From Clostridia bacterium (lineage in GTDB: Bacteria > Bacillota > Clostridia > Christensenellales > Aristaeellaceae): DNA of 54,119 nt. Shown here in pieces: positions 1 through 7,573 of the stretch. Below the pieces are notes generated by a model, which did not search any database, was not told where the DNA came from, and was given only the letters and a program-made list of their open reading frames with translations. Numbering within the stretch: position 1 is the stretch's first letter; every line of letters begins with the position of its first letter. The position numbers and the translations under genes are program-made. The stretch spans positions 1-54,119 of the forward strand of contig JAFXRG010000044.1 of the NCBI GenBank assembly GCA_017526525.1, read 5' to 3'.

Positions 1-40
1 CCGAAAGGTACCGGGGGTTCGAATCCCTCTCGCTCCGCCA
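1..40 (+). tRNA. tRNA-Ser, 3' part only (anticodon outside window)
   Basis: The window opens inside a tRNA. A T arm (GGGGG stem, loop TTCGAAT), the acceptor strand TCGCTCC, discriminator G and an encoded CCA are visible. The bases before the T arm (ccgaaaggtacc) look like the end of a long class II variable arm. Together with discriminator G and the tRNA-Ser that follows, this favours serine. The anticodon is not in the window. Confidence 0.75.
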
Positions 41-50
41 GCCTTGACAT

Positions 51-141
51 GGAGAAGTACCCAAGTGGCCGAAGGGGCTCCCCTGCTAAGGGAGTAGTGT
101 CAGTGATGGCAGCCCGGGTTCAAATCCCGGCTTCTCCGCCA
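51..141 (+). tRNA. tRNA-Ser(GCT)
   Basis: This is a complete class II tRNA. The acceptor GGAGAAG pairs with CTTCTCC, the discriminator is G and CCA is encoded. The anticodon stem ctccc/gggag encloses loop CTGCTAA, giving anticodon GCT (serine AGC/AGU codons). A long variable arm precedes a T loop TTCAAAT. It lies 10 nt after the preceding tRNA, so the two are probably cotranscribed and stop at the hairpin that follows. Confidence 0.95.
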
Positions 142-148
142 GAAAATA

Positions 149-180
149 AACGCTGCGTTCTCATCGAATGCAGCGTTTTT
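149..180 (+). terminator. Rho-independent terminator of the tRNA pair
   Basis: An 8-bp stem AACGCTGC/GCAGCGTT runs into a T tract eight bases after the tRNA-Ser(GCT) CCA end. Confidence 0.8.
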
Positions 181-207
181 CACATATATATGTTTTCTAT
201 TCCAGCC

Positions 208-244
208 ATTCCCCAAAATGAAGAACATTTCAATTTCGGGGAAT
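208..244. repeat. Palindrome at the 3' end of the AAA ATPase gene
   Basis: Arms ATTCCCCAAAAT (208-219) and ATTTCGGGGAAT (233-244) pair with one mismatch around a 13-nt loop and span the stop codon of the ATPase gene. The core ATTCCCCAAAA also forms the arm of the palindrome upstream of the same gene (1481-1523). Confidence 0.7.
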
Positions 245-1438
245 ATCCTGGTCCAGCCAGTCTGCAGCATCAATAACGTGAATTCCTTCATGCTGGTATT
301 CAGGCTGCCAGATCCGTGCGATCAGCAACCTGGGGTATGCATCCATGATCTTCAGAAGCGGCGCGATCTCCCGTTCAAAAGTGTCCTGTGAGGAAATATC
401 ATTGGCAACCTGAATATACAGTTTTACCCCCTGCTTTATCGCAACAAAGTCGATTTCCTTCTTGTACAGGACACCGACATACACTTCATAACCGCGGCGT
501 AGCAGTTCAATTGCAACAATGTTCTCCAGCACACGGCCATAATCCATGTTCCGGGTTCCAAGCCGGGCAAAGCGAAAACTTTGGTCAGCAAGATAATACT
601 TATCCTCAGAATGCAGGTACCGTTTTCCCTTGATATCGTATCTCCTGATTCGATAGAACGCAAAAGCTTTACATAGGGCAGTGATGTATTTTCCGACTGT
701 TTTATGATCCACCTTCATTTTCCCGGAAGCCAGCGTGTCTGTAATGGTGCGTACCGAGGTAACATTACCGATGTTATCCATCAGGAAATCAATCAGTTTC
801 TGAAGAAGCTGTTCATTTTTCAATTTGTATTTTGTCATGATGTCCCGAACAATCAGGGCATTCAAGACTTCTGTGTTGATATAACGGTATTTCTGGATTT
901 CATTTTTATACAGATAAGAGCCTGCCATTCCGCCTTCCGTGATATACTTTGTCAGACTCCTGTAATTGTTTTCAGACGGGTAATAGTCAAGATATTCCTT
1001 GAAAGAGAACGGATAAACATGGAGCTCATAAGTGCGTCCGACAAAGAGTGTGGCGAGATCACTGCTCTGCAGGAATGCGTTTGATCCGGTTACATAAATG
1101 TCATACTTTTCTTTGGCGTGAATGCTATTGATCGCCTTTTCAAACGATATGCACATCTGAATTTCATCGACCAGCAAATAATTGTTCTTCTCCGGTAAAT
1201 AACGATCCTCAACATATTTCTCCAGTGCATGATATTCCAGGAGGTCTTCGAAATCGGTCAGATTGTAATTGATGTGTATGATGTTGGATTTTGCATCGTG
1301 AGTAGTAATCCATTCTGAAAAGGCTTCCAGCAGTTTGGACTTGCCGCATCTCCGCACTCCGGTAATAACCTTGATATCCGGGGTAAGCAAAAGATCTTTC
1401 AATTCTTCCAGATAGGCAATACGTTTGATCAGTTTCAT
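230..1438 (-). CDS. AAA_14/DUF4143 family ATPase
   Basis: A 402-residue ATPase of the archaeal-type AAA family (AAA_14 followed by DUF4143) that is abundant and often multicopy in anaerobic bacteria. Its function is not established. Walker A is GVRRCGKS (residues 27-34) and Walker B is YLLVDE (87-92). The C-terminal third (roughly 240-400) fits DUF4143, with a PD-(D/E)XK-like stretch around EIDFVAIKQG. The start ATG has GGGAGG 7 nt upstream. The gene stands alone: tRNAs lie downstream on the other strand and a decayed gene upstream. It is bracketed by two related palindromes, the upstream one 43-85 bp before the start, where it could act as an operator. No partner gene is seen. Confidence 0.85.
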   Translation of the reverse strand: MKLIKRIAYLEELKDLLLTPDIKVITGVRRCGKSKLLEAFSEWITTHDAKSNIIHINYNLTDFEDLLEYHALEKYVEDRYLPEKNNYLLVDEIQMCISFEKAINSIHAKEKYDIYVTGSNAFLQSSDLATLFVGRTYELHVYPFSFKEYLDYYPSENNYRSLTKYITEGGMAGSYLYKNEIQKYRYINTEVLNALIVRDIMTKYKLKNEQLLQKLIDFLMDNIGNVTSVRTITDTLASGKMKVDHKTVGKYITALCKAFAFYRIRRYDIKGKRYLHSEDKYYLADQSFRFARLGTRNMDYGRVLENIVAIELLRRGYEVYVGVLYKKEIDFVAIKQGVKLYIQVANDISSQDTFEREIAPLLKIMDAYPRLLIARIWQPEYQHEGIHVIDAADWLDQDIPRN

Positions 1439-1480
1439 ACGGAAGCCTCCCGATCCATAGTGTCCATTTATTATATATTA

Positions 1481-1523
1481 TTCATTCCCCAAAAACAATA
1501 AAATTATCATTTTGGGGAATGAA
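1481..1523. repeat. Perfect 14-bp inverted repeat upstream of the AAA ATPase gene
   Basis: Arms TTCATTCCCCAAAA (1481-1494) and TTTTGGGGAATGAA (1510-1523) are exact complements around an AT-rich 15-nt centre. The position in the likely promoter region suggests an operator. The same core at the gene's other end instead suggests element boundaries. Confidence 0.8.
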
Positions 1524-1746
1524 AAGCCGTTCTGGCAAGTATATACATTGTCACCGGCTTATACTATCAATACTTCTATGAAACATTATTGCGGAATCCG
1601 CATTTTTGTTCAATAGAGTTGTGCTCGAAACAGGTGTAGCAGAATTCGTTATAAGCATTATAGCAAAAGGAGTTTCCCTATCATATGTAAAGCTATAAGC
1701 TTCCCCGAACCCCACACCTAGCGTGGGGTTTTAGTGGACCAAATAA
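1524..1746. other. Intergenic stretch with one strong hairpin
   Basis: No gene is seen here on either strand. The one clear structure is an 8-bp hairpin AACCCCAC (1708-1715)/GTGGGGTT (1723-1730) followed by TT. It could be a terminator, but its shape also resembles subterminal hairpins of IS200/IS605-type elements. No transposase remnant is visible. Confidence 0.5.
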
Positions 1747-1773
1747 GGGAACTGTGGCGGATGCACAGTTCCC
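1747..1773 (-). terminator. Hairpin, possible terminator of the decayed gene
   Basis: A perfect 10-bp stem GGGAACTGTG (1747-1756)/CACAGTTCCC (1764-1773) has a 7-nt loop. On the minus strand it is followed by TTATTT, so it could end transcription of the degraded gene that stops at 1796. The T tract is weak. Confidence 0.45.
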
Positions 1774-1795
1774 CTTGGCAGAAACAAGTGAATGA

Positions 1796-2270
1796 TCATT
1801 TCCGCATATCGATCACAAAGTGTTGAGAACCCATCTTGTCAAACCTGTCCTTTGCGGCGTCAAACTCTTCTTTGGAAATGTCATTGCCGTCTTTGGTGTA
1901 GGATTTTGCACCGCAATCCTTGCAAATCCATTCGAGGTATTCCCCATCCGACATACGAATGCACATGCCGTCAGGGGCATAGGAATGGGAAAAATTACCG
2001 AAGTTCTTTGTTCTCCGGCATCCAGCCGGTAAACTCCTTCGCGGGATTCACGGGCCGGATTTTCAATGGGATGATCCGAACCGTGACGCACGGGTATGTT
2101 GTCTATTCTTATCAGATTGTATTCCTGCGGCAATACAGCGTCAAGCGTATATGACAGATTTCACTGCCGTTCAGAGAAACCAATCTGTATTGTATGTTTT
2201 GCAAAACAGTATCCCTGTTCTGGATTTGTCCGCTATCAGAGCCCGGCATACTGCCCGTATGGAACAATTT
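1796..2270 (-). pseudogene. Frameshifted small zinc-finger-type protein gene
   Basis: Three overlapping frames on the minus strand each give protein-like stretches that join end to end. The 5' part reads like SGQIQNRDTVLQNIQYRLVS. It continues in a second frame (AVLPQEYNLIRIDNIPVRHG), then a third (PAKEFTGWMPENKEL). It ends in a 56-codon frame (1796-1966) with a CxxC motif (ICKDCG) and terminal VIDMRK. No single frame spans the region and no good start was found, so I read this as a gene broken by several small indels. The 3' frame could still be a short protein starting at 1966. The family is not recognised. Confidence 0.45.
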
Positions 2271-2343
2271 CTGTGAAAGAATACAGGCAGTAGTACCGTT
2301 ATATAGGCGGATGATAACCAATGGCAGGACAGGAGGCGAAAAC

Positions 2344-3684
2344 ATGATGCGGATCCGGAGAATGCTGTGCATGGCACTGGCTGTGTGCGTGCTTGGTTCT
2401 GTTCTGCCGTCCCTGGCTGAAGGAACCTCCATAAAAGCCCTGCAGGAGCGGCTGATCTCCCTGGGATACGAGATTGGAGCCGCGGACGGGATTATCGGAA
2501 AGAATACTTCCGCGGCAATTATGCTGGCCCAGGAGACCTTGCGGGAAAACGGGCATGATGTCCAGCCTTCAGGAGCTCCGGATCCGGAAACTGTTTTCCT
2601 GATTATGCAGGAAGAAAATACAGACCTGTTGCGAACCCTGCGGCCGGGAAGCTGGGGAAACCGGGTGAAACAGGCCCAGAGGCAGCTGGCAGGCCTGAAT
2701 CTCCTGCAGGACAGCGCGGACGGAATATACGGTGCAAACACGGAAAACGCGGTAAAGGCTTTTGAAGAAGCAATGGAAGCGCAGGATCCGGAGACGATAA
2801 CAGCCGACGGAAGACTGACGCCGGATGAATATGACCTGCTGATGAGCAACCTGGGCGCATACGGGTTTGAAGCGCCGATCTTTTTTGATGAAAACCATCC
2901 GGAGGAGCTGAACGGAAATTACCTTTACGCAAAGCACGCCTGCCTCATCAATGCGGTAACCGGGGAAACCCTGCTTGAAAAGGACGCGGATACCCCGGCT
3001 GAACCCGCCAGCACCACAAAGATCATGACGCTGATCACAGCGCTATCCCTGTGTGATCCGGACAAGTTGATCGTGATCCCTGCGGAAGCGCTGGATGTTC
3101 CGGCCGACAGCACAAAGGTACCGGTATATCCCGGGGAAAAGATGACCATGAAGGATCTTCTTTACGGGATGATGATCCGATCCGGGAATGACGCGGCGAA
3201 CTCAGTTGCGGTGCTGTGTTCCGGAAGCGTGGATGCTTTTGCGGAAGAGATGAACCAGAAAGCGGAACAGCTGGGAATGACCAACTCCCATTTCGTAAAT
3301 CCGCATGGCTATACGGCGGAAGGGCATTATACCAGTGCCCGGGACCTGGTAACGGCAGCACGGTACGGCCTGACACAGCCGCTGTACAGGGAGATCGTAA
3401 CCTGTTTATGTTACACCCTGCCGGTAACGGAGCAGCGAAAAGACCCACTGATCTCCCTGAAATGGGAGATCTATAATCCCGGCTCCGAATACTATATTCC
3501 CCACGCGGCAGGCGGAAAAAGCGGATACACCTCCACAGCAGGATTCTGCTACGTGGGAGCATACCAGGAAAACGGAATCACGCTGATTGCGGCAGTGATG
3601 GGCGGAAGAGGAAGGAATATGGCCTGGACGGACCTGCGCCGGCTGTTTGCATATGGCATGGAAACAGAAAAAGCCGCTGAATAA
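2344..3684 (+). CDS. D-alanyl-D-alanine carboxypeptidase (S11) with peptidoglycan-binding repeats
   Basis: A 446-residue exported peptidase that trims the terminal D-Ala from peptidoglycan stem peptides. Residues 1-25 form a signal peptide ending near SLAEG. Two PG_binding_1-like repeats follow (about 27-85 and 100-165, each with a DGI-G-NT motif). The S11 penicillin-binding catalytic domain covers about 190-440. The active-site set is complete: STTK with Ser223 and Lys226, SGN at 280-282, and KSG at 392-394. The frame is open further upstream, but the ATG at 2344 has AGGAGG 7 nt before it and starts the signal peptide, so I use it. N-terminal peptidoglycan-binding repeats are a clostridial style of D,D-carboxypeptidase. 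The MATE-fusion gene converges on it from downstream. Confidence 0.92.
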   Translation: MMRIRRMLCMALAVCVLGSVLPSLAEGTSIKALQERLISLGYEIGAADGIIGKNTSAAIMLAQETLRENGHDVQPSGAPDPETVFLIMQEENTDLLRTLRPGSWGNRVKQAQRQLAGLNLLQDSADGIYGANTENAVKAFEEAMEAQDPETITADGRLTPDEYDLLMSNLGAYGFEAPIFFDENHPEELNGNYLYAKHACLINAVTGETLLEKDADTPAEPASTTKIMTLITALSLCDPDKLIVIPAEALDVPADSTKVPVYPGEKMTMKDLLYGMMIRSGNDAANSVAVLCSGSVDAFAEEMNQKAEQLGMTNSHFVNPHGYTAEGHYTSARDLVTAARYGLTQPLYREIVTCLCYTLPVTEQRKDPLISLKWEIYNPGSEYYIPHAAGGKSGYTSTAGFCYVGAYQENGITLIAAVMGGRGRNMAWTDLRRLFAYGMETEKAAE

Positions 3685-3714
3685 CAGCCCGCACGAGCAT
3701 TCATTCAGCATCTT

Positions 3715-5565
3715 TTATACGGTAATGGATATAAAATTCACGCCGTAGATATAGGAATATCTGATCTCCTGCGCGAAGGACTTCACAATCCGGATGCCAA
3801 CGTTCTCCAGCGCGTCCCCGGAAGCATTGTACTCGTATTTGGCGAAGGGATCCCGCTCAGCGCTGCTGTCCTTGATTCGCATGACCATCCGTTCATGGCC
3901 GAATACGACGATATGAACGTCGATATTGGGATTCCTCTCACCGATATGCTTCTGGTACGCGAGTATATTGAATACAATCTCCTCCAGTGCCAGGCTGCAG
4001 TAAAAAGATTTTTTCCGTTCCGGGAATCTTTTCCCGCAGACTTCAGCGAAATCCGCCGTAGCCGCTTTCGCGTCCTCTTCCGACTCGATATGGAAATCGT
4101 GCGTTGTGTAATTGTCCTCCAGGGGCAGTACCAGCAGCCTGTTCACAAGGCCTTTGTTCCTGCGGCCCATGACGTACGCACATATAACCGCGTAGGCGGC
4201 TGTTACCACCAGCTGGACGGCAATGCCGATCCAGATTCCTTCCGATCCGAAAGCCCGCGCAAGAAGGACAAACACGGGCAGCGTCAGGATGTTCAGGACG
4301 ATGGAGATCGAATAAACGATTTTCTTTTTGCCGATGGCCTGGAAGTACGCCAGGTAGTAGCAGATAAAGGAATTCACAAGATACCCGACGGCACTCCAGC
4401 GCATAAGGGTCACGGTCTCGTCCAGGACAGTTTCCCGGACCATCAGGGCATATACAGGCCTTGCGAAAATACACAGGAGGGCTGAAAGCAGGGCGGAGAG
4501 AGTGATCCCCTTCAGCAGGGAATACCTGAAGATTCCCCTCAGCATTTTATGGTCTTTTTCCTCAATGAGCATCGTCTGGATCATCCGTACAGGACTGATA
4601 ATCGCTTCAGACACGGAGAGGAAAATGAATTTGGTCATCTTGAAAACGGAGAATGCCGCCATGGCTTCCGTTGTGCCCACCATGCTGATGACATTGTTGA
4701 TCACCGTATTGAAAACGATGGAGGACACATTCTTGAAGGCGGAAGGGGCGCCTTCCCGGATCGTCTCCAGCAGGTATCCCCTGTTCATGCCGAACTTTCC
4801 CTGCAGGAGAATTTCCCGCGGTTTTTCCGGAGCTTCTGCCTGCTGCGGGCCGGCCGCGGTTTCCCTTTTCCGTCGCAGCGTGAAGCGCCTGTCAAAAAAG
4901 TGGACGGACAGGATCAGCAGCGCCGCGTAATAGCTGATGGAAGTTGAATAACCGATTCCCCTGATTCCCATGCCGATGATCACAAACAGGATATTCAGTC
5001 CCACGTTCACAACAGTCATGACGATTGTGGCAAGATTGATCAGCTTCTTTTTCTCGTCCAGCTGGAACAGCGCAATCATGTACAGGGTGAGCAGATGTGC
5101 GGGCGCTCCGACCGCGAGGGATCGCAGGTAGTCAACCGTCGGCTGCAGCATTTCCCCGTTCGCGCCGAACAGCCGGGAGACCGGAACAGACAACGCAATG
5201 ACGGCGGCCGCGATAATTATCGACAGCCCGGCTGTGAAAGCCAGGGACGTGTAAAAGACCTTTGAAACTTCGTCAAATTTGTTCTGCCCGATTTTCCGGC
5301 CGATCACTACCTGCGCGCCGCTCGAAAACAGGAGGGAAATGCATTCCATGGTTTTCGTATAGGGATAGACAATACCGATCGCCGCCAGCTCGGGCACTCC
5401 CAGGCCCTTTGACGCGATCACACCGTCGCAGAGGGAGGCAATGGAGCCGGCCAGGAAAAGAAGCAATGAAATCAGGTAACCGTTGTTGAATACTTTAATC
5501 AGAACAGGTGTCTTTTTCACCTCGGCCTCCGTTTTCATTTCTGCAGTCAGAAGAATCTGAAGCAT
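3715..5565 (-). CDS. MATE-family transporter fused to an RsbW-like ATPase domain
   Basis: A 616-residue membrane protein. Residues 20 to about 470 carry the hydrophobic, two-lobed layout of MATE (multi-antimicrobial extrusion) transporters. Residues 483-616 are soluble and look like an anti-sigma-factor/serine-kinase ATPase (HATPase_c_2). The N box is ALEEIVFN (Glu528/Glu529, Asn533), the G1-like Asp is in RIKDSS (Asp566) and the G2-like turn is NVGIR (about 589-593). The ATPase part therefore keeps the nucleotide-binding signatures, and the reading frame through the junction is unbroken. RsbW-type domains usually bind or phosphorylate an anti-sigma antagonist, so a transporter that signals, or is gated by a partner, is an inference. 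No clear ribosome site favours the first Met over the Met at residue 10. Confidence 0.85.
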   Translation of the reverse strand: MLQILLTAEMKTEAEVKKTPVLIKVFNNGYLISLLLFLAGSIASLCDGVIASKGLGVPELAAIGIVYPYTKTMECISLLFSSGAQVVIGRKIGQNKFDEVSKVFYTSLAFTAGLSIIIAAAVIALSVPVSRLFGANGEMLQPTVDYLRSLAVGAPAHLLTLYMIALFQLDEKKKLINLATIVMTVVNVGLNILFVIIGMGIRGIGYSTSISYYAALLILSVHFFDRRFTLRRKRETAAGPQQAEAPEKPREILLQGKFGMNRGYLLETIREGAPSAFKNVSSIVFNTVINNVISMVGTTEAMAAFSVFKMTKFIFLSVSEAIISPVRMIQTMLIEEKDHKMLRGIFRYSLLKGITLSALLSALLCIFARPVYALMVRETVLDETVTLMRWSAVGYLVNSFICYYLAYFQAIGKKKIVYSISIVLNILTLPVFVLLARAFGSEGIWIGIAVQLVVTAAYAVICAYVMGRRNKGLVNRLLVLPLEDNYTTHDFHIESEEDAKAATADFAEVCGKRFPERKKSFYCSLALEEIVFNILAYQKHIGERNPNIDVHIVVFGHERMVMRIKDSSAERDPFAKYEYNASGDALENVGIRIVKSFAQEIRYSYIYGVNFISITV

Positions 5566-5674
5566 GTTTTGCTGTCTTCAGGTTTATTATAAACCAATGC
5601 CGCCAGGTTTAAAAGAGCTACCCGTAACTCCGGCTGGTCGTCTGCAAAAACCCGCTTATTCGCGCGAAAAAGCC

Positions 5675-5703
5675 TTGTTTATGTTTTTTCATTATGATAT
5701 ATT
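5675..5703 (+). promoter_or_regulatory. Sigma-A-type promoter of the hybrid kinase gene
   Basis: TTGTTT and TATATT are separated by 17 bp. Predicted transcription starts near 5710, leaving a leader of about 120 nt before the kinase ATG. A palindrome overlaps the -10 box. Confidence 0.6.
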
Positions 5704-5720
5704 GAGTTATATATATCATA
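5693..5720. promoter_or_regulatory. 10-bp AT-rich inverted repeat over the -10 box (operator candidate)
   Basis: TATGATATAT (5693-5702) and ATATATCATA (5711-5720) are exact complements around 8 nt. The left arm covers the -10 box and the right arm covers the predicted start site. Repressor-site geometry is inferred. Confidence 0.5.
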
Positions 5721-5828
5721 AGTTCTGAATAATTCTGCATGAATTTTTCAATGACGCAGTGCTGTCTGCGTTTCCCGGAGGATCCTTGCAGGTTCGCTGT
5801 GCCTGATCCGGCGTAAAACGGAGGTTTT

Positions 5829-7304
5829 ATGAAAGACGTTTTCCTCTACCTGATGATCTATGCTGGCAGTGCCCTGATGGCTTACAATATATACCGCTAC
5901 CTGTGTTTTTCCAGGGATGTCCGGAAGCATGGAAACTGGGATCAGGAGCAAAGGCTTTTTTATCTTCCCATCTGGCTGCTGGTCATGTTTCTCATCGGAT
6001 ACCTGATTGTCGGTTTTTTCGGAAAGCCGGATCTGGTTATGGCGGGTATTCTTTTCGGCGGGAGCATTTTCGTGTTTGCCATGCTTCATCTCATCCGCCG
6101 GATTTTCAGCAGGATTCAGGAAAACGAGCAGCTTGAGGTGAAGCTGTCCGCCGCCGAGGAAGCCAGCAAGGCAAAAACATTCTTCCTTTCCAATATGTCC
6201 CATGATATCCGCACGCCGTTGAATGCCGTTATCGGATATGCCACGCTGGCAAACCGGAAGGATGTTACATACGAACAAAAAAGTGAATATATCGGCAAGA
6301 TTGAAACCGCCAGCCGCCAGCTTTTGGAAATCGTGAATGACGTGCTGGATATGAGCCGCATCGAAAGTGGAAAGTTCAGTCTCGAGCCGATCCGTATGGA
6401 CCTGGAAAAGTGTGTGCAGGAAGTAAGCGATCTTGTCAGGATCCAGCTGGAAGCGAAAAAAATCGAATTGTCCGTGTCCTGCGATGTTTCACACAAATGG
6501 GTCCTGTGTGACAAGGCGTTGCTGGATCGTGCCCTGATGAATCTGCTGTGCAATGCGGGAAAATTTACGGAAGAGAACGGCAGCGTATCCCTCCGGATAA
6601 AGGAGCTTGCCGGAAACAGCAAAACCTGCAATTATGAAATCCGTATAAAAGACACAGGCATCGGCATGAGCAAGGAATTTGCAGAGCGTTTGTTTGTTCC
6701 CTTTGAACGCGAACGCACCTCAACGGTCAGCAAGATCCAGGGCACCGGGCTCGGCCTTGCCATCACCAAGAATATTATCGATATGATGGGAGGCAGCATC
6801 ACCGTCCAGACCGAGAAAGGAAAAGGAACGGAATTTACAATTTCCGTGGGCTTTCCCCCGACGGAACCGGAAACGGAAGTCCTTCCCGGCGAAGTCGATG
6901 AAATCTCCTTTGAAGGCATGCGCGCCTTGCTGGTCGAGGATAATATGATCAACATGGAAATTGCGCGGATGCTTCTTGAACAGGCAGGGTTCCTGATTGA
7001 AACTGCAGAAAACGGGAAAATTGCCCTGGAAATGACGGAAGCCTCCGAGCCGGGATACTATGACGTAATCCTGATGGATATACAAATGCCTGTGATGGAT
7101 GGATACACAGCTGTACAGGCCATCCGCAGTCTTCCGGATGCCAGGCTTGCCGGAATTCCCATCATCGCCATGACAGCCAACGCGTTCCAGGAGGATATCA
7201 AAAAAGCAGAGGAAGTCGGGATGAACGGGCATATCGCAAAACCGCTGGATATCCCGCAGATGAAAGCCACCCTGCAGCAGGTGCTGAAAAGCACCCGGAA
7301 ATAG
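5829..7304 (+). CDS. Hybrid sensor histidine kinase with receiver domain
   Basis: A 491-residue membrane-anchored hybrid kinase. Hydrophobic segments at about 4-26, 44-64 and 68-90 form a short membrane sensor without a large extracellular domain. A HisKA helix pair follows with phospho-acceptor His125 in MSHDIRTPLNAVIGY. The ATPase domain has N box LMNLLCNAGKF (237-247), G1 DTGIGM (275-280) and G2 GTGLGL (305-310). The C-terminal receiver (about 364-485) has the acid pair Glu370/Asp371, phospho-acceptor Asp417 in LMDIQMP and Lys471. GGAGG lies 4 nt before the ATG. No output regulator is adjacent, so phosphotransfer to a distant HPt or regulator is inferred. A similar kinase gene was probably lost next door (9805-10063). 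Confidence 0.93.
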   Translation: MKDVFLYLMIYAGSALMAYNIYRYLCFSRDVRKHGNWDQEQRLFYLPIWLLVMFLIGYLIVGFFGKPDLVMAGILFGGSIFVFAMLHLIRRIFSRIQENEQLEVKLSAAEEASKAKTFFLSNMSHDIRTPLNAVIGYATLANRKDVTYEQKSEYIGKIETASRQLLEIVNDVLDMSRIESGKFSLEPIRMDLEKCVQEVSDLVRIQLEAKKIELSVSCDVSHKWVLCDKALLDRALMNLLCNAGKFTEENGSVSLRIKELAGNSKTCNYEIRIKDTGIGMSKEFAERLFVPFERERTSTVSKIQGTGLGLAITKNIIDMMGGSITVQTEKGKGTEFTISVGFPPTEPETEVLPGEVDEISFEGMRALLVEDNMINMEIARMLLEQAGFLIETAENGKIALEMTEASEPGYYDVILMDIQMPVMDGYTAVQAIRSLPDARLAGIPIIAMTANAFQEDIKKAEEVGMNGHIAKPLDIPQMKATLQQVLKSTRK

Positions 7305-7509
7305 TCTGCGTTTCGCGTGTCCAATGCCGAAGCGGATCCTGAATCAGTTTTTTGAAAAATCTTGTCATCTGCTGCCTAAAGCTGTATCCTGACAGGGAGT
7401 TCGGAATAAAAAACGGTGACGAATTCCATTTGAAAACGCGCAATTCCGCATACTGAAAGCAGAAAACAGCGCACCCGTTCCGGCTTGCCGGATCAGGTGC
7501 GGATAAGCC

Positions 7510-7541
7510 ACAGGCTCCTGTCGTATACGGCAGGAGCCTGT
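7510..7541. terminator. 11-bp hairpin between convergent genes
   Basis: ACAGGCTCCTG (7510-7520) pairs with CAGGAGCCTGT (7531-7541) between the convergent kinase and phosphatase genes. No good T tract follows on either strand, so terminator function is only likely. The rest of 7305-7573 shows nothing recognisable. Confidence 0.5.
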
Positions 7542-7573
7542 ACAGTCATTCGGTCCGTTTGGCATTCCAGCCT

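Noticed and set aside
2194-2343. N-terminal extension of the D,D-carboxypeptidase
   Set aside because: The extra 50 codons overlap the decayed minus-strand gene and lack a ribosome site. A clear AGGAGG and signal peptide mark ATG 2344.
7305-7573. Possible small genes between the convergent kinase and phosphatase
   Set aside because: Open frames here have no ribosome site or protein-like composition. Only a hairpin stands out.
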